Shown here: positions 54,513 through 63,196 of the stretch, one piece after another
Position numbering within the stretch: position 1 is the stretch's first letter
Layout: each line of letters begins with the position of its first letter
Position numbers and translations under genes: made by a program
Source: GCA-2733415 sp965178635
GTDB lineage: Bacteria; Bacteroidota; Bacteroidia; Flavobacteriales; Flavobacteriaceae
Assembly: GCA_965178635.1 (NCBI GenBank)
Contig: CBCXVT010000034.1
Coordinates: 62,001 to 126,000, forward strand
Length of the DNA stretch: 64,000 nt
Direction: 5' to 3'
Notes under the pieces: model-generated
The model's database searches: none
Told to the model about the DNA's origin: nothing
The model's input: the letters and a program-made list of their open reading frames with translations, nothing else

Positions 54513-55519
54513 TGAATGCTTCTAAAAACATATTAACCGATCAATTTGGTAGAGACCACAGTTACTTAAGAATTTCTTTAACTGAACGCTGTAATTTACG
54601 TTGCACCTATTGTATGCCGTCTGATGGAGCATCTCTTTCTCCAAAATCACATATCATGACAGCTGATGAATTATTTGCTATAGCAAAAACATTTGTTGAT
54701 AATGGAGTTACTAAAATTCGTTTAACTGGTGGGGAACCATTAGTTAGGAAAGATGCAGCTGCTATTTTAAAACAACTAGCTACTCTTCCTGCTGAATTGG
54801 CTATAACTACCAATGCCGTTTCTGTAGATCGGTTTATAGACACCTTTAAAGAATGTGGTATTCATAATATCAATGTTAGTTTAGATTCTTTAAATGCTGA
54901 GAAATTTCAAGAAATTACACGAAGAAACTATTTTGAAAAAGTTTACAATAATATTTTACTTTTAGTTAAAAACGGATTTAATATTAAATTAAACGTTGTA
55001 CTTATTAAAGACTTCAATGACAACGAAATTATTGATTTTATTAAATTAACTAAAGTATTACCTATAACAATTCGGTTTATTGAGTTTATGCCATTTGATG
55101 GCAATAAATGGGATTTAAAAAAAATGGTATCACTTCAAGAAATTCTTGATACTGTAAATTCTGAATTTAAATCAAACAGTGTACTTCGTTTACAAGATGC
55201 TAAAAATGATACTTCAAAAAACTATCGAATAAATGATTATAAAGGTACTTTTGCCATAATTAGTTCTGTTACAAACCCTTTTTGTGATTCATGTAACAGG
55301 TTACGTTTAACTGCAAATGGGCAAATTAAAAACTGTTTATTTTCTGCAGAAGAGTCTGATTTATTAACTTCTTTTAGAAATGGTAAAGATATTCAACCTA
55401 TCATTCAAAAAGCAGTTCTCTCAAAATTAAAAATTCGCGGAGGTATGGATACCTTAGAAAAATTAAAAGAACCAAATCTCCATACAAAAAATAGAAGCAT
55501 GGTAGCTATTGGGGGATAA
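54512..55519 (+). CDS. moaA: GTP 3',8-cyclase (MoaA)
   Basis: A 335-residue radical SAM enzyme that starts cofactor synthesis from GTP. It has the N-terminal cluster motif CNLRCTYCM (CxxxCxxC) at about 29-37, the TGGEPLVRKD motif, and a second C-terminal cluster motif NPFCDSCNRLRLTANG. The C-terminal double-glycine GG is intact. Last intact gene of the operon; followed by the nrdD remnant. Confidence 0.94.
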   Translation: MNASKNILTDQFGRDHSYLRISLTERCNLRCTYCMPSDGASLSPKSHIMTADELFAIAKTFVDNGVTKIRLTGGEPLVRKDAAAILKQLATLPAELAITTNAVSVDRFIDTFKECGIHNINVSLDSLNAEKFQEITRRNYFEKVYNNILLLVKNGFNIKLNVVLIKDFNDNEIIDFIKLTKVLPITIRFIEFMPFDGNKWDLKKMVSLQEILDTVNSEFKSNSVLRLQDAKNDTSKNYRINDYKGTFAIISSVTNPFCDSCNRLRLTANGQIKNCLFSAEESDLLTSFRNGKDIQPIIQKAVLSKLKIRGGMDTLEKLKEPNLHTKNRSMVAIGG

Positions 55520-55624
55520 TCATTCTCTTCCTCCTACCTATTACACTTTATTACAACAGTTTAGCCAGCTTCAAATTACACTTCTGTTAATAATATTTTA
55601 ATAAGTCTTATAAAAGCTAACAAT

Positions 55625-56419
55625 ATGGTCAAATTAACACACATACAAGTCGGTCAAAAAATCAAGTCTATAAATGATTATATAGTGTCAAGCAATGCTG
55701 TAGACGGCTCTAAAGTTGACGCAAATGCTAATGTAGCATCCAAAAATATAGCAACACTTGAAGCTGAATTAAATAAGGATATCAATATTCAGAAAAAAAA
55801 CACTTGTAAAACGACAAATTGCTCATGAATTTGATGAGGAACTCGCAAATGAGTAGGTACGCCAAATAGAAAATCATGAAATCTATGTGCATGATGAAAC
55901 TTCATTAAAACCTTATTGTACGTCTATTAGCATGTATCCTTTTTTAATTGACGGACTTACAAAATTAGGTGGAGAAAGTCAGGCTCCTCAGCATTTAGAG
56001 AAATTTTGTGGAGAGTTTGTCAAGCTTGTATTTGCAGTAAGCTCTCAATTTGCAGGTGCATTAGCAACAGTTGAGTTCATGATGTATTTTGATCATTTTA
56101 CATGGACATGATAGCATTAAATATTTTGATGGTGGCTCTGCCCTTCATTTAGATCTTGAAGAAACACCAAAACAAAGCTGGTTTTATCAAACTAATTAAT
56201 GCTACAGCAACGGCTGGTTGTAATTATTTCTGTTTTAACATCAAAATAACAATTTGTAATACATGTCAACATATAGATAAAGAAACACTACATTATTGTA
56301 GCTTATGTTTTTCTAATAATATTGATCATGCTACACGAGTAATAGGCTATTTAAAACGTGTAAAGAGCTTTAGTTTAGGCCATCAAAAAGAACATCAATT
56401 GCGTTATTACCATTCTTAA
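55625..56419 (+). pseudogene. nrdD: Anaerobic ribonucleotide reductase nrdD remnant
   Basis: Fragments in three frames, in order, match NrdD: KVDANANVASKNIATLEAE (start), HEIYVHDETSLKPYCTSISM then LGGESQAPQHLEKFCG and FAVSSQFAGALATVEFMMYF (middle), and FDGGSALHLDLEE, GCNYFCFN, ICNTCQHID and RVIGYLKRV (C-terminus, including the zinc-ribbon cysteines). Defects: one extra base at the A8 run (about 55793-55800), an in-frame TAG at 55854-55856, a large internal deletion at about 56105 and another extra base near 56170. The original of about 600-700 codons is reduced to about 265. No nrdG follows. Confidence 0.88.
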
Positions 56420-56446
56420 CATTTTTTTAAGATATATTTCATTTTA

Positions 56447-56489
56447 TGACAATTATCATGTTTACAAAACCACTAAACAATTATTTTTG
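56447..56489 (+). promoter_or_regulatory. FNR-type box and -7 element of the nor-nir operon
   Basis: TGACAATTATCA (56447-56458, one mismatch in the left arm) is 33 bp, centre to centre, before TATTTTTG (56482-56489, perfect -7). Confidence 0.72.
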
Positions 56490-56532
56490 TATAAAAGATA
56501 AAAATATCTTTTAATCTAAAACTATTAAGATT

Positions 56533-56970
56533 ATGCTATCAAAAAAACAAGCACGAGCATTTTTCCTCGGAGGAACAGTAGTCACATTTGCAATATTTAT
56601 TGGGCTGACAATTTTTTCCTTCAGTAAAAGTCAAGATCAAACTCACCATGATAAAATAACTGAAGAGGTTATAAGAGGTAAGGTATTATGGGAAGAAAAC
56701 AACTGTATGGGTTGTCATTCAATTTTAGGTGAAGGTGGCTATTATGCACCTGAATTAACAAAGGTTATTGACAGACGTGGCGTTGGATATATAAAAGCAG
56801 CACTAATGTCACCAATTCCATGGGCACCAAACGGTCGTAAAATGGTGGCTTATGGTTTTACAAATGAAGAAGCAGATGACTTGATAGCCTTTTTTGATTG
56901 GATAGATGATATTGATTTAAACGGATTTGATACGGTTGTATCACCTTTAGCTAAAGATAAAAAACAATAA
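56533..56970 (+). CDS. norC: Nitric oxide reductase cytochrome c subunit
   Basis: A 145-residue membrane-anchored monohaem cytochrome. One N-terminal helix (about 13-30) is followed by the haem motif CMGCHS at about 59-64 and a Met ligand in GRKMVAYGF. NorC passes electrons to NorB. The two genes lie 27 bp apart and match the cNOR type. Confidence 0.94.
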   Translation: MLSKKQARAFFLGGTVVTFAIFIGLTIFSFSKSQDQTHHDKITEEVIRGKVLWEENNCMGCHSILGEGGYYAPELTKVIDRRGVGYIKAALMSPIPWAPNGRKMVAYGFTNEEADDLIAFFDWIDDIDLNGFDTVVSPLAKDKKQ

Positions 56971-56997
56971 TAAATACTAACACCTAAGAAACTAATT

Positions 56998-58335
56998 ATG
57001 AAATATAAATCACAAAAAGTAGCCTATTGGTTTTTTGCTTTTTCAATTTTACTCTTTGCCTTACAAATTGTGTATGGGTTTATTATGGGGTTTGCAAGAA
57101 TTGGGTTTGATAACCTTCATGAATTCATACCATTTAATACAGCTAGAGCCGTACACACAAACTTACTTGTTGTATGGCTATTGTCGGGGTTTATGGGAGC
57201 AGCATATTATATTATCCCAGAAGAAGCACAAAGAGAGTTGATTAATGTTAAATTAGCATATGTACAACTAATATCACTGGCAGTAGTTGCCGTATCTGCA
57301 ATTATTGGATATCATTTTAATTGGTGGGAAGGACGAAAGTTTTTAGAAATACCACGTCAATTAGACTATTTAGTTGTTGTAAATGTGCTCTTGTTTTTAG
57401 GTTTGATATTAGCAACGCTATACAAAGCTAAAAGAAGAACTACCACAGCATTAGTTCTTTCAATGGGATTATTATTTGCTGCGCTATTATATCTACCAGG
57501 TATGTTACCTTTTGATAGTCAAGTAACCGATTCATTCTTCAGATGGTGGGTTGTTCACTTATGGGTAGAAGGTGTTTGGGAATTAATTATGGGAGGTATT
57601 TTATCTTTCTTATTAATTAAACTAACTGGTGTTGATAGAGAAGTTATTGAAAAATGGTTATATGTTATTGTAGGATTAACTTTTTTATCAGGTATTCTAG
57701 GAACTGGACACCATTATTATTATATAGGTGTAAATAAAATTTGGTTAGTTGTAGGTGGAGTTTTCTCTGCATTAGAACCATTAGCCTTCTTAGCTATGGC
57801 ATTATTCGCAGTGAATATGTATAGAAAAGGTGAGAAAAAACACCCTAACAAACTCGCTTTATATTGGACCTTAGGTGCTTCAATAGTATCATTCATTGGT
57901 GCAGGATTATTAGGGTTCGCACACACATTACCCCAAACTAATTTATACACACACGGTACATTAGTAACTGCAATGCACGGACATCTTGCATTTTGGGGAG
58001 CATACGCTATGATTGTGTTAGCAATAATCAGTTACGCGTTACCTAACCTAACAGGTAGAAAATTATATGAAAGCTCTCGTGGATATATGGCGTTTTGGCT
58101 ATCTAATATTGGAATGTTAGGGATGACAGTTGCCTTTGGTGTAGCGGGTGTGGCTCAAGTATATCTTGAACGTAAATTAAAAATGGAATTTATGGAAGTT
58201 CAAAATGAAATCAGCATTCACTTTGTAGTGCTAATATTATGTGCATCGTTATTTGCTACCGGAATTATTCTATACATAATTGACTTTTATAAACATGGTA
58301 AACCAACAGACGAAGCCTTAGAACTTAAAAACTAA
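56998..58335 (+). CDS. norB: Nitric oxide reductase catalytic subunit
   Basis: A 445-residue 12-helix haem-copper-type protein reducing NO to N2O. It has RAVHTNLLVVWLLSG (low-spin haem His), RWWVVHLWVEGVWEL (FeB His and nearby Glu), GTGHHYYYIG (FeB His pair) and MHGHLAFWGAYAM (haem b3 and low-spin His). Length is that of cNOR, without the qNOR N-terminal extension. It follows norC and precedes the cytochrome c lipoprotein gene by 6 bp. Confidence 0.96.
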   Translation: MKYKSQKVAYWFFAFSILLFALQIVYGFIMGFARIGFDNLHEFIPFNTARAVHTNLLVVWLLSGFMGAAYYIIPEEAQRELINVKLAYVQLISLAVVAVSAIIGYHFNWWEGRKFLEIPRQLDYLVVVNVLLFLGLILATLYKAKRRTTTALVLSMGLLFAALLYLPGMLPFDSQVTDSFFRWWVVHLWVEGVWELIMGGILSFLLIKLTGVDREVIEKWLYVIVGLTFLSGILGTGHHYYYIGVNKIWLVVGGVFSALEPLAFLAMALFAVNMYRKGEKKHPNKLALYWTLGASIVSFIGAGLLGFAHTLPQTNLYTHGTLVTAMHGHLAFWGAYAMIVLAIISYALPNLTGRKLYESSRGYMAFWLSNIGMLGMTVAFGVAGVAQVYLERKLKMEFMEVQNEISIHFVVLILCASLFATGIILYIIDFYKHGKPTDEALELKN

Positions 58336-58341
58336 CACCTT

Positions 58342-58842
58342 ATGAAAACATTAAAATTAATAGCAGTACTTGTTTTAGTAACTTTAATAGCAAGTTGTGG
58401 TAACTCTGAGAAGAAAACAACAAACACACAACCTACTACTCCTAAAACAAAACATTCAAAAGAAACAGAATCAAATGATGTGGCTGAAAATTCATCTACA
58501 GAAAACACTTTAGATGGAAAAATTGCATCGGGTAAAGCAATTTACCAACGTACATGTGTTGCATGCCATCAAGCCAATGGCACAGGTATTCCTAATGCTT
58601 TTCCACCTTTAGCGGCATCAGATTATTTAAACGCTGATATTGACCGTGCAATTGATATTGTATTAAGAGGAAAAACAGGAGAAATTACTGTAAACGGAAC
58701 TACTTATAATAGTGTTATGACAAAACAAGACATAAGCAATAGTGAAGTTGCAGATGTATTAACTTACATATACAACTCATGGGGAAATAACAAAACAGAC
58801 GTTACAACTGCCCAAGTAAATAAGATTAAAAATAACATATAA
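58342..58842 (+). CDS. Monohaem cytochrome c lipoprotein, paralogue of the NirK cytochrome domain
   Basis: A 166-residue lipoprotein with the signal ending at LIASC (about 19) and a Thr/Ser-rich linker. A C-terminal cytochrome c domain carries CVACHQANGTGIPNAFPPLA (haem plus a conserved block) and a late Met in YNSVMTKQDI. It is almost the same as the C-terminal domain of the following NirK. It may shuttle electrons between donors and NirK or NorC. Next gene nirK starts 16 bp later. Confidence 0.88.
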   Translation: MKTLKLIAVLVLVTLIASCGNSEKKTTNTQPTTPKTKHSKETESNDVAENSSTENTLDGKIASGKAIYQRTCVACHQANGTGIPNAFPPLAASDYLNADIDRAIDIVLRGKTGEITVNGTTYNSVMTKQDISNSEVADVLTYIYNSWGNNKTDVTTAQVNKIKNNI

Positions 58843-58858
58843 TTAAACCATAGAACAG

Positions 58859-60314
58859 ATGAAAAAAGTTGGATTATTACTTATGCTTGGTGCGTTAACA
58901 CTAACCGTAAGTTGCAAACAAGAAACAAAATCAGAAGACACTGTGGCTTCAAAAGACACAGCAACTATCAATATTAAAGGAACTATGGATGCAGAGTTAA
59001 CTGCGCCTCCACATGTCCCGCCTTCTGTAGGTGATCGTAGAGCTAAACGACTTATTGTTGACATGGAAATTCTTGAACAAGAAGGAACTATGACTGATGG
59101 TACAACTTACATGTATTGGACTTTCGGAGGATCAGTACCGGGTAGTTTTATCAGAACCCGTGTAGGTGATGAAGTAGAGTTTACACTATCCAATCACCCA
59201 GATAATAAATTACCTCATAACATCGATTTACATGCAGTAACAGGTCCAGGAGGTGGAGCAACATCATCTTTTGTTGCACCAGGTCATAAAAAAACATTCA
59301 GTTTTAAAACATTAAACCCTGGATTGTATGTATATCACTGTGCAACTGCACCTGTAGGAATGCATATAGCAAACGGTATGTACGGACTTAATTTTAGTAG
59401 AACCAGAAGGTGGTTTGCCTAAAGTTGATAAAGAATACTACATTATGCAAGGTGATTTTTATACAAAAGGAGATAATGGTGCGCCAGGATTACAAGCTTT
59501 TGATATGAAAAAAGCCGTTGATGAAGATGCAGATTATGTCGTATTCAATGGTAAAGTTGGATCTTTAACTGGTGATAATGCAATTACTGCAAATGTTGGT
59601 GAAACTGTACGTTTATATATGGGTAATGGTGGACCAAATTTAGTATCATCTTTTCATGTTATTGGAGAGATATTTGACAAAGTACATGTTGAAGGAGGTT
59701 CTACTATTAATGAAAATGTACAAACTACATTAATTCCTGCTGGAGGTGCTGCAATTGTTGAGTTTAAAGTTGATGTTCCTGGAACATTCATTTTAGTTGA
59801 TCACTCAATATTTAGAGCATTTAACAAAGGAGCGTTAGGAATGTTAAAAGTTAATGGAAAAGAAGATAAACAATTATATTCTGGTGTAATGCAAGAAGGA
59901 ATTTATCTTCCTGAAGGAAGTACATTACAAACAATGCCTGATGATGGCAAAGAAAAAATTGTTTCAACAGGAGAAAAAACTTTAGAAGAAAAAATCACAT
60001 CTGGGAAAAGTTTATATAACAAAACATGTTTTGCCTGTCATCAAGCTAACGGACAAGGTATACCAAACGCATTCCCTCCTCTTGCAAAATCTGATTATTT
60101 AAATGCAGATGAAAAAAGAGCTATTGGTGTAGTCATCAACGGTAAATCTGGTGAGATTACAGTGAATGGCACTAAATATAATAGTGTTATGACCAAACAA
60201 AATTTAACTGATGAAGAGGTTGCTGATGTATTGACTTATATATATAGCGCTTGGGGTAATAATAAAACAAACGTAAAAACTACTACTGTTCAGGAAGTTA
60301 GAAGTGGACATTAG
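58859..60314 (+). pseudogene. nirK: Copper nitrite reductase with C-terminal cytochrome c domain, frameshifted
   Basis: One protein of about 484 residues if one base is removed near 59390-59397 (CTTAATTTTAG). The first part is a lipoprotein (LTVSC at 15-19) with T1 copper ligands H120, C161, H169 and M174 and T2 ligands H125 and H160. The second frame carries the remaining cupredoxin domain, with SSFHVIGEIFD and VDHSIFRAF (the third T2 His), then a cytochrome c domain with CFACHQANGQGIPNAFPPLA. It reduces nitrite to NO. As written, the first frame stops 13 residues after M174, so T2 copper would lose its third ligand. The downstream half has its own possible start at 59415, which would not be secreted. 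Confidence 0.88.
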
Positions 60315-60330
60315 GAACGATTAATATTAT

Positions 60331-60403
60331 GTACTATTTCAAGATTGGGTATTACACCATCCTAATAGGGTGAAGAATGTAATCTATCAGTCTGAAATAG
60401 TAC
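60331..60403. other. Inverted-repeat element between nirK and norQ
   Basis: An 11-bp perfect inverted repeat, GTACTATTTCA (60331-60341) with TGAAATAGTAC (60393-60403), encloses 51 nt that can form further helices. It lies in the 257-bp space between nirK and the norQ gene. No T-tract follows, so a classical terminator is unlikely. It could be a structured RNA, an operator region or a small repeat; the copy number is unknown. Confidence 0.35.
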
Positions 60404-60571
60404 TTATTATAACACTTTGCCTGATAGATATCTGTTAAAATCAAATTATACTAATAAAACAGGGTTATAGAATATGTTATTCTGTAAAGAACCTCAAAAA
60501 TTCTTAACACTATTCCCAGAAAATTGCTTCACTACATATTTTCGTAGCCTTGTTTTTTTTAAATCATAACA

Positions 60572-61372
60572 ATGATAGACACATTAGTAAATAATAAAAC
60601 AAAAACACCCTACTATAAACCTGTTGCTAGAGAAATAGAAGTTTTTCAACAATCATATAACAACAAAATACCATTTTTATTAAAAGGACCTACCGGTACT
60701 GGTAAATCTAGATTTGTTGAGTATATGGCCCATCAATTAGAGAAACAACTCATTACCGTAAGTTGTCATGAAGAAACCTCATCAACAGATTTAATTGGTC
60801 GCTATATCATTAAAGGTGCTGAAACAATTTGGTTAGACGGCCCTTTAACTACAGCAATTAAAACTGGAGCTATTCTATATTTAGATGAAATAGCTGAAGC
60901 AAGACCTGATGTAATTGTAGCTATTCATTCACTTACAGATCATAGACGTGAGTTATTTATTGATAAATTAGGTGAAACTGTTAAAGCACATAAAGATTTT
61001 ATGCTTGTTGCCTCATTTAATCCAGGATATCAACGTGGATTTAAAGAGTTAAAACCTTCTACCAGACAACGTTTTGTAGCCATTTCTTTTGACTACCCTA
61101 ACCCAACATCTGAAGCAGAAATACTCATTAATGAAACAAATATTGATCAAACAATTGCTAAAAAATTAGTTGCAATAGCCACTAAAATTAGAAACCTTAC
61201 TGAACTCGGTTTAACCGAAACAGTATCTACAAGATTATTAGTTGATGCAGCAAAATTGATACACACAGGTTTACCTAAACGTTTAGCCGTGCATGTTGCA
61301 ATTGTTGAACCTCTAACTGATGATATTGAAACGATTGCAGCTTTAAAAGACTTGTGTGATTTAATGATATAA
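60572..61372 (+). CDS. norQ: NorQ/CbbQ-type MoxR AAA+ ATPase
   Basis: A 266-residue AAA+ ATPase of the MoxR/CbbQ-NorQ-NirQ clade. Walker A GPTGTGKSRF is at about 40-49, Walker B ILYLDEIAEARPD near 107-119 and the arginine-finger region STRQRFVAISF near 165. Together with NorD it activates NO reductase, possibly by metal insertion. It lies downstream of nirK with a 257-bp gap, so it may have its own promoter. The nearby norD supports the call. Confidence 0.88.
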   Translation: MIDTLVNNKTKTPYYKPVAREIEVFQQSYNNKIPFLLKGPTGTGKSRFVEYMAHQLEKQLITVSCHEETSSTDLIGRYIIKGAETIWLDGPLTTAIKTGAILYLDEIAEARPDVIVAIHSLTDHRRELFIDKLGETVKAHKDFMLVASFNPGYQRGFKELKPSTRQRFVAISFDYPNPTSEAEILINETNIDQTIAKKLVAIATKIRNLTELGLTETVSTRLLVDAAKLIHTGLPKRLAVHVAIVEPLTDDIETIAALKDLCDLMI

Positions 61373-61423
61373 CCTTAAAGGCAAAACATCAAGCTTTATT
61401 AATGCAAATGACAACTACAACTT

Positions 61424-63196
61424 ATGTTTGAATTTGAACCCGATGAATACATTTTTACAAAGTTTGCGCATTACTTTAAACAACGTAGAAAAGTAAAAGA
61501 AGCTAATTTAGCGCATGCTGTCAAACTCTGTGATATAAAACCGCGATTAACTATTTTTGCACGCGCCATTACTGGTGAACCTATTGAAATTTATGATGCA
61601 GAACGTGAGGGCGGCTATAAAAACAATAACTTCTTTTTACCTTCAACAATTAAGGTATTTTTGACCCCTGAAGAAAATGTGTCTTTTTATGTATTCAGAA
61701 TACTTTACTTGTCTATTCAAAAAAACAATAATTTAAATTGGAATGACAACAAAGAACACACACTGTTAGATTCTCAAGAGCAAGCTGAAAGCACTGCAAA
61801 TATTGTACTAAACAATCTATTTGAAGAATTTCCATCTATAAAAAAATGTTATGATAGATTACTACAACATTACACCATAGCAGCTAAAAAAAATCAACTT
61901 CCTGATTATTCGTTCATTTATGGAAAATGGATGAAAAACACTTCAGATGAGACTAAAGGAGAACTTAATAACTTTACCGAAAAAGTAAAAACAGCACAGC
62001 AAGAGCAACCGAAAACCATTTTAAAAGCAACAGGGGTTGAAGAAATTATTTCTGTGCAAATAGATGAAAAACAACTTGAAGATGCTGTATTACAACATCA
62101 ATTTGAAAAAGTAGAAACTGCTGATGAATTTAGTGGAAATTTTAGAGATATGGACGGTGATGATGACCTTGATGATCATGCCAATGCTTTAGAAGATTTA
62201 AACATGAAATTTACTGTACGTGTAGATGATACAGCACATTCGGTATATCAAGCAGATTTTGTTGAAAACACCACCGTAGCAGAAAGTGCAGAACGTGATG
62301 AAAAAGGATACCATTTAAAGTATAATGAGTGGGATCATTCAAAATTTAAATACAAAGAAAACTTTTGTAAAGTCTACCCAAAAACCATCTTAAAAACTAA
62401 TGCTCAATATTATAAAACTGCAATTTCAGAACATCACTCTACCCTACTCGGCTTAAGAAAAATGTTGACTACTGTTAATAATAAATATCAACAGCAACGC
62501 AGGCAGAGTCAAGGAGATGATTTTGATTTAGATGCTATAACTGATGTATTTGTTGATTTAAAATCTGGACGAACTCCTTCAGAAAAAATTTACTTATCAA
62601 AACGTAAAAAGAAAAAAGACCTTTCAATATTAATATTATTAGACAGCAGTTTATCAAGTGACGGCTATGCCGCTGGCAACAGAGTCATAGATGTTGAAAA
62701 ACAAGTCTCAATATTATTTGGAGAAATATTAAATGAATTTCAAATTGACTTTTCAATTAATAGTTTCTATTCAAAAACCAGAAACAATTCTAGTTACATC
62801 ACTATGAAAGACTTTGATGATAATTGGGATAAAGCAAAATTGAAAATTGGTGCTATTGAACCTAGTGGTTATACGCGAATTGGACCAGCATTAAGGCATT
62901 CTGGTGCTTTGCTAAAAAAGCGAGACTCTAAGAATAAATGGGTGATTCTTATTTCTGATGGAAAACCAAATGATTATGACAGGTATGAAGGCAAATATGG
63001 TGTAAATGATGTAAAACAAGCTTTAAGAGAATTAAACGAACAACAAATAAACACCTATGCATTAGCAATAGAAGCTCAAGCAAAGTACTATTTACCACAG
63101 ATGTTTGGGCAAAATCATTATCAAATTTTAACTACTCCAGTAGAGTTATTACAATCATTAGTAAAACTCTACGAAAAAATAAAACACCAGGCCTAA
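61424..63196 (+). CDS. norD: NorD-type vWA-domain protein
   Basis: A 590-residue protein with a C-terminal von Willebrand A domain that has an intact metal site DSSLSS (about 406-411) and a VILISDGKPNDYD strand. The N-terminal 400 residues are charged and contain the CbbO/NorD-type region. NorD works with NorQ as the assembly partner of NorBC. It lies 51 bp after norQ and directly before the DUF438 gene (stop TAA at 63194-63196, ATG at 63197). Confidence 0.85.
   Translation: MFEFEPDEYIFTKFAHYFKQRRKVKEANLAHAVKLCDIKPRLTIFARAITGEPIEIYDAEREGGYKNNNFFLPSTIKVFLTPEENVSFYVFRILYLSIQKNNNLNWNDNKEHTLLDSQEQAESTANIVLNNLFEEFPSIKKCYDRLLQHYTIAAKKNQLPDYSFIYGKWMKNTSDETKGELNNFTEKVKTAQQEQPKTILKATGVEEIISVQIDEKQLEDAVLQHQFEKVETADEFSGNFRDMDGDDDLDDHANALEDLNMKFTVRVDDTAHSVYQADFVENTTVAESAERDEKGYHLKYNEWDHSKFKYKENFCKVYPKTILKTNAQYYKTAISEHHSTLLGLRKMLTTVNNKYQQQRRQSQGDDFDLDAITDVFVDLKSGRTPSEKIYLSKRKKKKDLSILILLDSSLSSDGYAAGNRVIDVEKQVSILFGEILNEFQIDFSINSFYSKTRNNSSYITMKDFDDNWDKAKLKIGAIEPSGYTRIGPALRHSGALLKKRDSKNKWVILISDGKPNDYDRYEGKYGVNDVKQALRELNEQQINTYALAIEAQAKYYLPQMFGQNHYQILTTPVELLQSLVKLYEKIKHQA

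Noticed and set aside
46596..59422. Programmed +1 ribosomal frameshifting as the explanation for the split napB, modE, TSUP and nirK genes
   Set aside because: The break sites share no common slippery codon, stop context or downstream structure, and nrdD next to them is clearly degenerate. Mutation or sequence error is simpler.
60422..60433. A further FNR-like box TGATAGATATCT before norQ
   Set aside because: The right arm has a mismatch and no TAnnTTTG-like element is found 33-34 bp downstream.
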